Source of the DNA: Paenibacillus sp. Soil750
GTDB lineage: Bacteria; Bacillota; Bacilli; Paenibacillales; NBRC-103111
Assembly (NCBI RefSeq): GCF_001428045.1
Contig: NZ_LMSD01000012.1
Location: 758,735 to 822,734 of the forward strand
Direction: 5' to 3'
Length of the DNA: 64,000 nt
The position numbers and the translations under genes are program-made. This document shows, piece by piece, positions 26,936-36,572 of the stretch (the stretch's first letter is position 1; every line of letters starts with the position of its first letter). A model generated the notes under the pieces. That model saw nothing but the letters and a program-made list of their open reading frames with translations. It did not search any database and had not been told where the DNA came from.

Positions 26936-28045
26936 CTACCTCAAATACAAGTTTAACGGCTGAATCTTCAACTCTTTCAATCCCGTGTAGACAAGCTTCG
27001 CAACTTCAATTCCACCCTGCTGTTGGAAATGAGTATTGTCTTCCACACCATCAGGGAAGTTCATGAATTCACCAGGTGCCAGCCACATAAATAACCGTTT
27101 GGTTCCCTCAGGTCCCTCCGATTCGAATAACACCTTGCTCCGTTCAGCCAAGTCAATCAATGGCACTTCTTGTTCGACGGCCAGCTCACGCATCGCTTTC
27201 AGATAATCGCCATGTGTATCCCGAAGCGAACTATCTTCTTCGAAGAATCGCCGCTGTACGGACGTAACCAATATCGGATAGGCGCCTCGCTCGCGAGCTC
27301 CATCGATATAAATCTTTAACGTTTCTTTATAGGTCGTAAAAGGATCGGTAAACCTTGCTTCATCTGGCTTTTGGTCGTTATGCCCGAACTGGATGAGCAG
27401 ATAATCGTGTGGCTTGATTTTGCTCCAAATCGTATCCAATACACCTTCGCCTATAAAGCTCAATGAGCTGCGACCTGACAGCGCATAATTGGCTACTGAC
27501 GCATCAGCTTTGACGAACAGCGGCAGCATTTGTCCCCAACCTGCATATGGATAGCCATCTGTTGGTTGGTCAGTTACGGTAGAATCCCCAGCTAGAAAGA
27601 GTGTACATGCAGTTGGAAAATACTCAATTTCCAACGCATTAATGCGCGGTGCTCTGCCTGTGAATGTTAGCTTGAGTTGCGCATCCGTCACCCACACGGA
27701 GAAGCTCGTACGAACAAAATGTCCTGCTGACGTACGCTGCTTATGCACAACAAGTCTGCCCTCACCTGTGGTAATCGTCGTTTCTGTTTCAGCGATCTCA
27801 TCGCCTACTAGCACCGAAACCTTATAGTTCCCATCTGCTGGAACATCCACGAGAAACGAGGTATCGAGCGGAATGCAAAAGTCTCTGCGCAATGGGCCTG
27901 GTTCTTCACGATCCTTAGCATGGACATTTTTCACGTTGCTGAATCCGTAGCCAATTGCCTTCTCATACTGGTCACCCGGTGAGATTTTCGTGTAACCTTG
28001 CTCGGGATTCGCTACCCCGAAATCAAACTTAAACGCATGTGTCAT
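26936..28045 (-). CDS. Cytoplasmic CE12 acetylesterase, rhamnogalacturonan acetylesterase-like (YesT/RhgT family)
   Basis: The 369-residue SGNH-fold esterase has an N-terminal carbohydrate-binding-like sandwich (about 1-145), then block I G-D-S-T with nucleophile S155, block II Gly in A-L-S-G-R-S, block III G-H-N-D (221-224) and block V D-N-T-H-F with the catalytic Asp and His. It should remove acetyl groups from imported rhamnogalacturonan or xylan fragments; CE12 members act on both. No signal peptide is present, so it works in the cytoplasm. It is the last gene of the locus D operon, 19 bases behind the GH115-like gene. Confidence 0.85.
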   Translation of the reverse strand: MTHAFKFDFGVANPEQGYTKISPGDQYEKAIGYGFSNVKNVHAKDREEPGPLRRDFCIPLDTSFLVDVPADGNYKVSVLVGDEIAETETTITTGEGRLVVHKQRTSAGHFVRTSFSVWVTDAQLKLTFTGRAPRINALEIEYFPTACTLFLAGDSTVTDQPTDGYPYAGWGQMLPLFVKADASVANYALSGRSSLSFIGEGVLDTIWSKIKPHDYLLIQFGHNDQKPDEARFTDPFTTYKETLKIYIDGARERGAYPILVTSVQRRFFEEDSSLRDTHGDYLKAMRELAVEQEVPLIDLAERSKVLFESEGPEGTKRLFMWLAPGEFMNFPDGVEDNTHFQQQGGIEVAKLVYTGLKELKIQPLNLYLR

Positions 28046-28064
28046 CGTAGAATTCCTTTCTTGG

Positions 28065-30149
28065 TTACCTGCGAGAAAAATGCTGCTTCAGAAGAAGAGC
28101 TAACTCGTTGTCGGATAATGGGTTTCGGTGCGTATTTTCCAGATAGATATGCTTTTCCGTTTCTGGCATCAAATATTCCTTATACCATAAGAAAAAATCC
28201 GGGCTATCGCCATGCATACGCAAAAACCGCCTTACCGTATCTACGTTATTAACCGTACTCTCTATATTCGTGAGCCAATCTGCTCGGTAGAAACGATCCC
28301 ATTTTCCATGTTCGGCATCTCTCAGTATATCTAGCCCTTTTTTATAAGACCACATCGATTCAGAGGCGAAAACAAAAGCTTGTGGATATCGCTGCTCATG
28401 GTACTCCCTATACGAACGACACAGCCAGTAAAATCCTTCGCATCCGGATAAATGCAGGGCTCCATGGAAACGAAGGTGGTCCGCAGCCCTTCTCACATCG
28501 TCTGTCCCTAATTTTGTAAGAACTTCTTCGCATCGTTGAAGCCAAGCTCCCCATTTCTCAATACCTTGTGCCAGGAGATCTTCAAAATTCTTCACTTGTT
28601 GGGAAAATGGAACATCTCCCACAGCCCAGAACAATCTCGAATCTGGCTGTTCACGCTTTCCTTGCAACCAATGACCGATGATTTGTCTGGCAGGATGATG
28701 ATAATACTCATCTCCAGCTAAATCATCAGCATGGGGTCCATATTGTATCGCTGCTTCCGAATAGCTTTGATAGAGTTCTTCTAGCTCATCTTGATGACCA
28801 GCATAATAGCTACTTACGAATTCCTTTAAATGCTTACTAACATCAATAGTTCCGGCACTCCATAGCTCCCGAAGAATGTCCAAGGAATAGACATGAGGCC
28901 GAATATTCCCACAATTAATTAGCAAATAATCGTCAGTACCGGCAGCGAACGCCGTCTCGATCTCCTGCTTCAGAAATGTCGCTGACCCTGGGTACATTGT
29001 CAAATGATTCGATGCTTGCAAATCATGGAACGTCACGTGATAATACAGACCATCTCTGCCTCTGTCATCGATGGTAGGAAGCGATGGTACACGATGATTC
29101 TGATTGTTGTGTCTCCGGGAAACCATTTTCCCGTACCCGTTATCAGCCCATATTTTAATCACATCGTCAGGCAAATCAACATAGCCACCTTTGAACAATT
29201 CGGCGATCTCCCCATATAAAGCTACGCAATAAACGGGATTCTGCACGCTACTGCCGATCATATCGTACTGCTTGCGGATAACCTTACTGATCATTGCACC
29301 GCGCTTTTCAGACGTGTCGAACGAAGGATCGTTATGCCAGAAAGGCGCATCTCCTTGGCCTCGGAAGGAAAGTACCCAAAGGACCTTCATGTCCTTTTGC
29401 CCTTCGATAGCTTCTGCCCACAAGCTTTCAAACAACTCCGGAGCCTCCTGATAGCTGGCGTTCCTGCCTGGGAAAGCGCGTAAAAACATTTCTGCACCCA
29501 ACGGCTCAGCATGATGATGTGTCACCCATAGCCCCATTTCTGAGGCAAGCTCGTAGTGAATGCCATCTCTCGGTAGGTCCGTACCCGGAATGACCATGTT
29601 GCCACCGCTACGTAAAAGCGCTTCAAAAACGGGTTCCCATACATCCCTTGTAGGTGGATAAGGGTCTTTCCAACCAATCAATGACACTTCGTCATTAACG
29701 AACCAACCTCGATACCGAACCTTTGGCACTGGGGAATCGTATTCAAGACAATGAATGTTAATTCCGGTCTGCTTAGCAATAGATTGATCGCCCCAAAACC
29801 AGAACGGCTGTATGCCTAAGAATTTTCTGCTAAATTCAAGAATTCCGTAAACCAGTCCCAAATCATCATGACCAATAATCTCCATGCGGGATATTCCACC
29901 ATCCGAGTGGAAACGAAAGCCAAACGCCTCAGATCGTTTCGGTATGTCGTCTTTTTCTACGGCAAGCCTTATGCATAACTGTGATTTTTCATCAGCTTCC
30001 GTTACCAATTGTGGCTTAGTACCCAATACCGTTTCGAAATCTCTTACCAACATCCTCAGGGCATGTTCAACCGATGAAAGCAGTATTCCAGGGACTTCAA
30101 TGTGCACCTGTCCTTTTAAATCCAGTTGTTCAATTGCTTGATTACTCAT
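28065..30149 (-). CDS. GH115-like alpha-glucuronidase, cytoplasmic
   Basis: I place the start at M-S-N-Q (30149), 11 bases behind AAAGGA; the open frame begins four codons earlier, directly abutting the RBS. The 694-residue protein shows the GH115 order: N-terminal alpha/beta domain, Y-R-G-W-F-V-N-D-E, a barrel starting V-W-E-P-V-F-E-A-L-L-R-S-G-G-N, then S-F-R-G-Q-G-D, L-P-D-D-V-I-K-I-W-A-D-N, Y-Y-H-V-T-F-H and I-N-C-G-N-I-R-P. It is shorter than most family members, which carry extra C-terminal domains. GH115 enzymes remove (methyl)glucuronate from xylan or arabinogalactan. No signal peptide, so it would act on imported fragments. Confidence 0.78.
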   Translation of the reverse strand: MSNQAIEQLDLKGQVHIEVPGILLSSVEHALRMLVRDFETVLGTKPQLVTEADEKSQLCIRLAVEKDDIPKRSEAFGFRFHSDGGISRMEIIGHDDLGLVYGILEFSRKFLGIQPFWFWGDQSIAKQTGINIHCLEYDSPVPKVRYRGWFVNDEVSLIGWKDPYPPTRDVWEPVFEALLRSGGNMVIPGTDLPRDGIHYELASEMGLWVTHHHAEPLGAEMFLRAFPGRNASYQEAPELFESLWAEAIEGQKDMKVLWVLSFRGQGDAPFWHNDPSFDTSEKRGAMISKVIRKQYDMIGSSVQNPVYCVALYGEIAELFKGGYVDLPDDVIKIWADNGYGKMVSRRHNNQNHRVPSLPTIDDRGRDGLYYHVTFHDLQASNHLTMYPGSATFLKQEIETAFAAGTDDYLLINCGNIRPHVYSLDILRELWSAGTIDVSKHLKEFVSSYYAGHQDELEELYQSYSEAAIQYGPHADDLAGDEYYHHPARQIIGHWLQGKREQPDSRLFWAVGDVPFSQQVKNFEDLLAQGIEKWGAWLQRCEEVLTKLGTDDVRRAADHLRFHGALHLSGCEGFYWLCRSYREYHEQRYPQAFVFASESMWSYKKGLDILRDAEHGKWDRFYRADWLTNIESTVNNVDTVRRFLRMHGDSPDFFLWYKEYLMPETEKHIYLENTHRNPLSDNELALLLKQHFSRR

Positions 30150-30192
30150 TACATATAACATCCTTTCATTTAACTCACTATGAAATTTAGAA

Positions 30193-30217
30193 AACCCCCA
30201 TAAACAGCATGGGGGTT
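30193..30217 (-). other. Intercistronic stem-loop after the SBP gene
   Basis: AACCCCCAT pairs with ATGGGGGTT around 7 bases, 11 bases past the SBP stop. On the minus strand it is followed by TTCTAAATTTC, too weak a T-run for full termination. A partial terminator or mRNA-protecting hairpin that keeps downstream enzyme levels below SBP levels is likely. Confidence 0.7.
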
Positions 30218-30228
30218 ACTCAAACCAT

Positions 30229-31860
30229 TTATTTCTTCTTCATATCCTTGTAGGCAGCTCTGCGCTCATCAGTAACCGTTTGACCGCCAATCTTCAAATA
30301 TTCTTGAACACCTGCATCAAATGTTTTTCCAAAATCGTCTGGTTTCGCCATGATACTTTTTATGACAACCTCAATCGCCTTATCCTTTAAGGTTTTTCCA
30401 TATTTAATCTCGGAATCAATAGGACGATCGAAACGTGGAATCGTGTAGCCGTCTTTAAGCCCATTTTTAATTGTTTGTATCGCTAGTTCTTTATAGTTAG
30501 GAAATGATAGAGCAGTCGCTTCAATATTTTTATCAAGGGAACCGAAATCTTTACCGTTAATCACCATCGCAATATCGGCGTTATTGTAGAATGTTTTCTT
30601 CGCTTCATCCGTTGTGATTGCTTTCGGAAAGCCATTCTCTAACGTATAGTGTTGGCCTTCGATACCATTTTGCAGTGTGAACAGTACGTCTGGCTTCGAC
30701 ATCCAATCTAAATACTTGATGACTTCAACCGCACGCTTACTCGACTTAGGAACCATCAGATATGCGCCAATTGGGTCGTAAATTGCTTTTACTGACTTGC
30801 CTTCCTCATTCGTGAATGGATCCATCGCAACATACTCGGCGCCTGGCACATTCTTTTTGAGCGTATCGAATACATTGCCAGTACCAAATAAGTTTTGATG
30901 AGCAGCAAGTGCAGTAAAGGCACCTACAAGACCATTCGAAGCATCTTTCTCAAAGCTTTTGCCATCTTTATCAAGTGCGAAGTCTGGATTAATTAAACCT
31001 TCACTATTCATTTTATTCAAGAATTGTATGCCTTCTTTATAACCTGGTTTCGTCAATTCAGGGATGTAATTCGACGTCGACAAGGCATAGTTATCTTCTT
31101 CTGACAATTTCTTAATAAACGAAGTTATACTACCTGCGGACGTAATCGCCGCACTATCAAGAGCACTGAAATCGTATGGGATTACTTTACCACCTGTTTT
31201 GCCAGGATCTTTCTCTTTAAACGCTTTCATTGTTTTGTAAAATTCATCTGTTGTCTTCGGAACCGGCATGCCAAGCTTATCTAACCAATCCTTGCGAATG
31301 TAGGAAGACTGTGTAAATTGTAGCGTTCTCTTTGCAGGGATTGTATACTGCTTCCCGCTAAAGATACCGTAGGAAAGGACTTCCGTACCAAGGAACTTCT
31401 TCAGATTGGGTCCATTGGCATCGATTACCGAACTGAGATCGGTCAAGCCTCCACTTTTCACATAGTTGTTAATCGTCGTTGTATCATACGTGAACACGAG
31501 ATCAGGAGCATCGCCGGAAGCCATAAGAACGTTGAGTTTATCCACCTCTTGGCTCCGTGGGACAGGAATGAACTGTAGTTTGATATTGTTGGGGTCGCCG
31601 AAATTTTTCTGAATCCATTGTGTCCAGAAGTTGTTGTCAACAGGACCTGCACCTGCTGGCGCATTCCCTCTGTCGAATACTTCTACCTTAAGTGTAACGG
31701 GATCTTTACTCACAGCAGGAGTTGCAGTAGCACCTGTCGTAGCACTTGTTGTAGCACTGGGAGAAACTTCCTTCGTTGAACTCGAACAAGCTGAAAGCAA
31801 ACTAGCTAATACGATAACTGTTGTCGAAGCCCCAAACCATTTACGTTGCGAAACTTTCAT
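30229..31860 (-). CDS. LplA-type oligosaccharide-binding lipoprotein, locus D
   Basis: From ATG 31860 (RBS AAGGGGAG, 7-base gap) the protein has 543 residues; the open frame starts six codons earlier. Lipobox L-S-A-C lies near residue 25, followed by a Thr/Ser/Ala tether. It belongs to the large-SBP group (LplA/YtcQ, 500-560 residues) that works with LplB/LplC-type permeases. In related bacteria such transporters import aldouronates from glucuronoxylan, which would suit the GH115-like enzyme downstream. It lies third in the operon behind both permeases. Confidence 0.9.
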   Translation of the reverse strand: MKVSQRKWFGASTTVIVLASLLSACSSSTKEVSPSATTSATTGATATPAVSKDPVTLKVEVFDRGNAPAGAGPVDNNFWTQWIQKNFGDPNNIKLQFIPVPRSQEVDKLNVLMASGDAPDLVFTYDTTTINNYVKSGGLTDLSSVIDANGPNLKKFLGTEVLSYGIFSGKQYTIPAKRTLQFTQSSYIRKDWLDKLGMPVPKTTDEFYKTMKAFKEKDPGKTGGKVIPYDFSALDSAAITSAGSITSFIKKLSEEDNYALSTSNYIPELTKPGYKEGIQFLNKMNSEGLINPDFALDKDGKSFEKDASNGLVGAFTALAAHQNLFGTGNVFDTLKKNVPGAEYVAMDPFTNEEGKSVKAIYDPIGAYLMVPKSSKRAVEVIKYLDWMSKPDVLFTLQNGIEGQHYTLENGFPKAITTDEAKKTFYNNADIAMVINGKDFGSLDKNIEATALSFPNYKELAIQTIKNGLKDGYTIPRFDRPIDSEIKYGKTLKDKAIEVVIKSIMAKPDDFGKTFDAGVQEYLKIGGQTVTDERRAAYKDMKKK

Positions 31861-31950
31861 GTTCAAACTCCCCTTCACATTTGTTTGTAATTTACATGTA
31901 TGTTAGACCTCGAATAAAACGAGGAATTAACCGATTTCAGTGGTCCCAAA

Positions 31951-32841
31951 TTAACCCTTCACTGCTCCAATCATAACGCCGGAGACAAAGTACCTCTGAA
32001 GCCATGGATATACAATTAAGATCGGAATAGTAGCAAATACTATGCTCGCTGCCTTAATACTTTCCGGTACAGATTCGATCTGAGAAGCACCTTCCTGCGC
32101 TGTCAAATCCGTTATCTGGCTGTTTACAACGATCTGATACAACTTGAGTTGAAGCGGATACAATTCTGAGTTGGTGATGTAAAATAGTGCATCCAAAAAT
32201 CCATTCCATCTGGATACCGCGTAAAACAAACTTAGTGTTGCTAAAGCTGGCATCGAAAGAGGCAAAACGATACGCACGAGAGTCCCGATGTGGGAGCTGC
32301 CATCTAAATAGGCCGACTCTTCCAAACTGGCTGGTATGGAGGAGAAGAAGGTTCGTAAAATGATTAGGTTAAATGCTGAGATCATGCTAGGTACGATCAA
32401 CGCAGACAAACTATCCAACATCCCTAGTTGTTTCACTAGCAAATATTCGGGAATTAAACCTCCGCTGAAAAACATCGTGAACACGATAATGATCATGAAC
32501 ACTTTTCTCCCTCTAAGTCGATCTTTAGTTAACGGATATGCAGCACAAATGCTCATAAGCATACTCAGTGCCGTATAAGTAACTGTTAGAATAATCGTCA
32601 GCCCCATCGACCACAATATTCTCGCATCTTGAAACACGATGCCATAAGCGTGAAAGTCCAGTTCACGCGGGAAAAAAGTAACTAAATCAGAAAGAATTGC
32701 GTGCTTCGAGCTAAGCGAAATCGCTATGATATGCAGAAACGGCAGCAGGCAGAGCAACAGCGTCACGCTGATTACTAGCATAATAACCGCGTCGATTACA
32801 CGCAAACGATTAGGTTTACTACGTAAAATTTCATTTCTCAT
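31951..32841 (-). CDS. LplC-type ABC transporter permease, locus D
   Basis: The ATG at 32841 has GGAGG 7 bases upstream and gives 296 residues; the longer frame from 32859 overlaps the previous gene. Six membrane helices and the loop L-E-E-S-A-Y-L-D-G-S are visible, with the family ending G-A-V-K-G. It pairs with the LplB-type permease directly upstream. Confidence 0.92.
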   Translation of the reverse strand: MRNEILRSKPNRLRVIDAVIMLVISVTLLLCLLPFLHIIAISLSSKHAILSDLVTFFPRELDFHAYGIVFQDARILWSMGLTIILTVTYTALSMLMSICAAYPLTKDRLRGRKVFMIIIVFTMFFSGGLIPEYLLVKQLGMLDSLSALIVPSMISAFNLIILRTFFSSIPASLEESAYLDGSSHIGTLVRIVLPLSMPALATLSLFYAVSRWNGFLDALFYITNSELYPLQLKLYQIVVNSQITDLTAQEGASQIESVPESIKAASIVFATIPILIVYPWLQRYFVSGVMIGAVKG

Positions 32842-32852
32842 GTTGATTCCTC

Positions 32853-33809
32853 CTACCATAATCCTTCCTCACCGAATCGTTTCGCGATCATATTGGCTGA
32901 TACTACGAAAACGAGTCCAATCAGAGCTTGGAACAAACCAATCGCTGTGGCTAGAGAAAATTGTGCTGATTGCAGACCTACTTTGTAGACATAGGTGGAA
33001 ATGACTTCTGCATAATCCTTAACAAGTGAATTACCCATTACAAAAGGACGCTCGAAACCAATTGTCATGATATGGCCAATCTGCATAATGAGAAGTACCA
33101 CGATTGTCGACCGAATGCCTGGGAGCGTAATATGCCACATTTTCTTCCACCTTCCGGCCCCGTCGACCTCTACCGCTTCATAAAGTTCCTTATTGATACC
33201 CGTTAATGCCGCCAAGTAGATAATCGTTCCCCATCCAGCGCTTTGCCAAACTCCTGTTCCCAAGTACACAAGTACCCATTTGATCTTATCCGTTAAAAAT
33301 GGAATTGCAGGAATGCCGACCGAGTTGAGCATGTTGTTAACGAGGCCGCCTTTTGTGGCAAACATTTGATAGACGAGACCACCGATAATGATCCACGAAA
33401 TAAAGTGAGGCAGGTACAAGAGTGTCTGTGCCACTTTTTTAAACCATACCACTCGCAATTCATTAAGCAGAAGCGCTAGAATAATTGGTGCTGGAAACGA
33501 AAATATCAAATCCAATAAGTTCAGAACTAGTGTATTCCTTACAACCGTATAGAACTGACTCATTGCGAATATTTCTTGGAAGTTCTGGAACCCTACCCAT
33601 TTGCTGCCGGTTACCCCTTGAAAAATACTGTAATCCTGGAACGCTATCGCCGCGCCATACATCGGCACGTATTTGAAAACAATGAAATATAAGAGTGGGA
33701 GAGTTAGCAGTAGATATAATTGAAAATCCTTTCGAAACCACTTTTCTTTTCGACGCCTCACGGACACCGGTAACGATTGCAGCTTACTTTGTGTATTAGT
33801 TTGGTCCAT
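32853..33809 (-). CDS. LplB-type ABC transporter permease, locus D
   Basis: The start at ATG 33809 (M-D-Q-T-N-T-Q) follows AAGGG by 6 bases and gives 318 residues; the open frame to 33893 would run into the promoter -10 box. Six membrane helices follow a basic N-terminus (R-R-R-K-E-K-W), and the EAA loop reads L-Y-E-A-V-E-V-D-G. First gene of the locus D operon. Confidence 0.9.
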   Translation of the reverse strand: MDQTNTQSKLQSLPVSVRRRKEKWFRKDFQLYLLLTLPLLYFIVFKYVPMYGAAIAFQDYSIFQGVTGSKWVGFQNFQEIFAMSQFYTVVRNTLVLNLLDLIFSFPAPIILALLLNELRVVWFKKVAQTLLYLPHFISWIIIGGLVYQMFATKGGLVNNMLNSVGIPAIPFLTDKIKWVLVYLGTGVWQSAGWGTIIYLAALTGINKELYEAVEVDGAGRWKKMWHITLPGIRSTIVVLLIMQIGHIMTIGFERPFVMGNSLVKDYAEVISTYVYKVGLQSAQFSLATAIGLFQALIGLVFVVSANMIAKRFGEEGLW

Positions 33810-34215
33810 ATGCATCCCTTCTTTTCTTTTAGTTAGGCAGCCTATTTCATATGGCCACCATGCCTGAGCGAACTGATTCAGTTGAATAACCACAATATAA
33901 AGTAATACCGTACACGGTACAACATTCTAATTTCAGGTCATTAGCTAAATTCCGAAACCCTTGATTTAATAGGCTTTTTCAATAAATAAAAGCAAATTTC
34001 CGCTTTCTAGATACTTACTTTGCTTAATCCTTATATTAGTGATTTAAGCCCAATAATAGGAAAAAACTGAAAATTGGGTTATTAACGGAATTAAGTTAAT
34101 TCAATTAAGCTTAAAGATTCCGAAAATGTCCTATCTTAACGTTAATAAAAAAACAGTAGTCAGGATTTAAATCTCCAAGACTACTGCTTTTTTATTTTCT
34201 CAATGAGAAAGTTAC
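33810..34215 (-). promoter_or_regulatory. Locus D operon promoter and upstream region
   Basis: On the minus strand -35 TTGTAC (33922-33917) and -10 TATATT (33899-33894) are 17 bases apart. A near-perfect palindrome, TACCGTG/TACGGTA, overlaps the -35 and spacer (33906-33919), a position where a bound repressor would block polymerase. Upstream, 33960-34140 is AT-rich with no gene. The terminator of the AraC-type regulator lies at 34148-34196. Confidence 0.78.
34148..34196 (-). terminator. Intrinsic terminator of the membrane AraC regulator gene
   Basis: CAGTAGTC (34154-34161) pairs with GACTACTG (34179-34186), extended by A/T pairs at the base. On the minus strand TTTTTTT follows. It lies 20-30 bases past the regulator stop at 34216. 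Confidence 0.9.
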
Positions 34216-36429
34216 TCATTGCTGCGATTCTCTATACTGGCTCGGCGACATACCAACCAATTTTTTAAAAACCCGGTTGAACGAGTTAGAGCTACTATAG
34301 CCTGTTTTCTCCGAAATATCTTGAACATTTTCTTTCGTCTGAATCAATAGCTGTTTGGCGTATTCCATCCGAAGTGAGATTAAAAAATCACTGAAATTCT
34401 CGCCAATTTCTTCTTTAAACAACTGGCTTAGATATTTGGAATTAACTTGAAAGCGGTCGCTCAAATAGGTCAAAGAAAGATTCGGATCCTTAAAGTTCTC
34501 TGCGACGAAACTTCGTATCTCTTTCATAAGCACATGATGCCTTCGATTCTGTGAAAGTTCCAGTAATTGCTCAACCATCTGTTCAATCCCTTGACGATAA
34601 CTAGTCTCAATCTGGTCGATTGTGTCCGATTGTTCCATGGCAAGCAGTAAATCGGGCTTTAAAATTGATCGCCAGTACTTTCCTATCTCTGGCATAATAC
34701 CTTCTAATTCCCGCTCCAATTGAAAGATTAAATAATGGAGAAGTCGATCAATATCTTCCTTGGGCAGTTGTTGACTTCGCATTTCCTGAAATAAATTCAC
34801 CAAATGCTCCTGCCATCCTAATTCCGCTTGCCGAACTTGACGCACAACGGATTGAATCCATTGCAAATAGGTAAACCATTCACCTGATAATCCTTCTTGA
34901 ACTTCAACGGTGTCAATAATTTTGTTAATTCCTAGCGTAACCTTGCGGTTAACCGCATGAGTAGCTTCTTGATATGATCGGCTGATCATACTCGAATCGG
35001 TAGCGTTACCTATACCGAATGTAACTGTAAAATCCAACTGATCTGCGATCCATGAACGAATTTGCTCTGTTAATTTTAGTGCATTATGTTCAATGTCTTG
35101 ATCTTCCTCAGACATATGAAGAATGACTAGCCGATTTTTGGCAATCCACTCGATCATAACTTGTTGGTTCTGCTGCTCGGCGAATTCAACCACAACACTA
35201 TTAATAACAAACTTAAATAAAGACTGATCCTTCTGGTTATATTTCAAACAAAATTGTACGTAATGATCCATCTCAAGAATTGTCGCAACAAATCGGGTAC
35301 CCTCTTTAAGTGCATAATGTTCACGCTCTTGTACCCATATTGCCTTCTCTGCTTCATATTCACCATTTATTAAACTAAGCAAAAACTGTTGCCTGCGTAT
35401 CGTTAAGTCTTCCTGCCGTTTCTCCTGAAAAGCCATATTATTAGTAATTAATCGCTCAATAGCCTGATCAATAAAAGAAAACTCATTTTTGTCATTTTTC
35501 AAATCAGCAGACTTAATTATCGTTGAAAATCGATCTATCCGATGTAAAATCGCCTCAATCGGCTTATAGTTTCGACGTGTTACATAAAAGGTTGAACCAA
35601 TGGCAAGTAAGATGGAGCCAAGGATGGCAAAAATCCAAAACACGCCGCCATTCAGTAAAATGCTATACAATCTGCCACCTTTAATCTCCGTTTGATAGCT
35701 CCATCCCGTATAATCCGAAACGACTTCAGCATGAACTCCTTTATCACTCGAAGCAAAAGCCACTTCTGGTAGAAAAGGAACGTGCTGATCATCATAAATT
35801 TGTGCATTGGTCAAATTACGGTCAATCATCTCATCGATGAATTTGGATAGTGCGTCGACTTTTACGTTTATAACTATATATCCGAGACTGCCTGTATTTA
35901 GCGGGATTTTTCTACCCAAAGATATGACCTTAATAGCCAAATCCTCCTCATTGCTCCCCTTTTTAAATCTCGGAGAAGACCAATTCACTGGATATGGCTG
36001 TTCTAACAATTCTGAAATAACGCTGCGATCAGGAAATACGTCCAAGGGACGAATCTTGCTTTGATCAAGCACTTGCTTATCTATTGCCCGATAAAAATAG
36101 ACGGAATCGATGAAAGCATGTTGAACCATCATACCGCTCAGTACGTTAGATGCTGAAACGTTCAGCAATCTATCTGAAGGATTGTCAAGGAATGCATGTA
36201 GTTCCACATTAGCCTCAATCAATTTCCTGGCATCTGTATCAATCGTTTTTAACGAATTATCAATCATATTACTGATGTACTCAGTTGTTACTTTATTAGC
36301 TTGAATCGCGTTACGCACATTTAATTCGTTTAAAATTGTAATAAATATAAAGATTAGCACACTGATGGTGAGGAACAAAATAGGAAGATATGAAAACAAC
36401 ATACGTTTAATATAAGTGCTATTTTTCAT
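34216..36429 (-). CDS. Membrane-bound AraC-family one-component regulator, locus D
   Basis: The ATG at 36429 has CAGGAG 7 bases upstream and gives 737 residues. A transmembrane helix near 10-32 and another near 265-290 enclose an extracellular sensor domain. There is no HAMP-kinase-ATPase part; instead a cytoplasmic linker leads to an AraC-type DNA-binding domain in the last 105 residues (L-S-D-R-F-Q-V, K-Y-L-S-Q-L-F-K, F-K-K-L-V-G-M-S-P). It thus senses outside and binds DNA from the membrane. The promoter of the adjacent transporter operon is the obvious target. Its own upstream region holds an 18-bp direct repeat with 21-bp period. Confidence 0.9.
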   Translation of the reverse strand: MKNSTYIKRMLFSYLPILFLTISVLIFIFITILNELNVRNAIQANKVTTEYISNMIDNSLKTIDTDARKLIEANVELHAFLDNPSDRLLNVSASNVLSGMMVQHAFIDSVYFYRAIDKQVLDQSKIRPLDVFPDRSVISELLEQPYPVNWSSPRFKKGSNEEDLAIKVISLGRKIPLNTGSLGYIVINVKVDALSKFIDEMIDRNLTNAQIYDDQHVPFLPEVAFASSDKGVHAEVVSDYTGWSYQTEIKGGRLYSILLNGGVFWIFAILGSILLAIGSTFYVTRRNYKPIEAILHRIDRFSTIIKSADLKNDKNEFSFIDQAIERLITNNMAFQEKRQEDLTIRRQQFLLSLINGEYEAEKAIWVQEREHYALKEGTRFVATILEMDHYVQFCLKYNQKDQSLFKFVINSVVVEFAEQQNQQVMIEWIAKNRLVILHMSEEDQDIEHNALKLTEQIRSWIADQLDFTVTFGIGNATDSSMISRSYQEATHAVNRKVTLGINKIIDTVEVQEGLSGEWFTYLQWIQSVVRQVRQAELGWQEHLVNLFQEMRSQQLPKEDIDRLLHYLIFQLERELEGIMPEIGKYWRSILKPDLLLAMEQSDTIDQIETSYRQGIEQMVEQLLELSQNRRHHVLMKEIRSFVAENFKDPNLSLTYLSDRFQVNSKYLSQLFKEEIGENFSDFLISLRMEYAKQLLIQTKENVQDISEKTGYSSSNSFNRVFKKLVGMSPSQYRESQQ

Positions 36430-36514
36430 ATTTAAACTCCTGTTCATTACCCTTGTATACAAATAACTCCTCAGGCTGAATGTAATCTCGAATTTCATCA
36501 ACAAGAGGAGCCAT

Positions 36515-36553
36515 TTGTTATTAAATTAGAGTCAATTGTTATTAAGTTAGAGT
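36515..36553. promoter_or_regulatory. 18-bp direct repeat, 21-bp period, upstream of the AraC regulator
   Basis: TTGTTATTAAATTAGAGT (36515-36532) and TTGTTATTAAGTTAGAGT (36536-36553) differ at one base and are 21 bases apart, two helical turns. AraC-family proteins commonly bind such tandem half-sites, so autoregulation is likely. The pair sits 86-124 bases upstream of the regulator start and just past the stop of the large SLH gene. Confidence 0.75.
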
Positions 36554-36572
36554 ATTCCGGTTACTGGGTTGT

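Noticed and set aside
33810-33893. Longer start for the LplB-type permease at 33893
   Set aside because: It would begin inside the -10 box; AAGGG before ATG 33809 is a proper RBS and gives normal family length.
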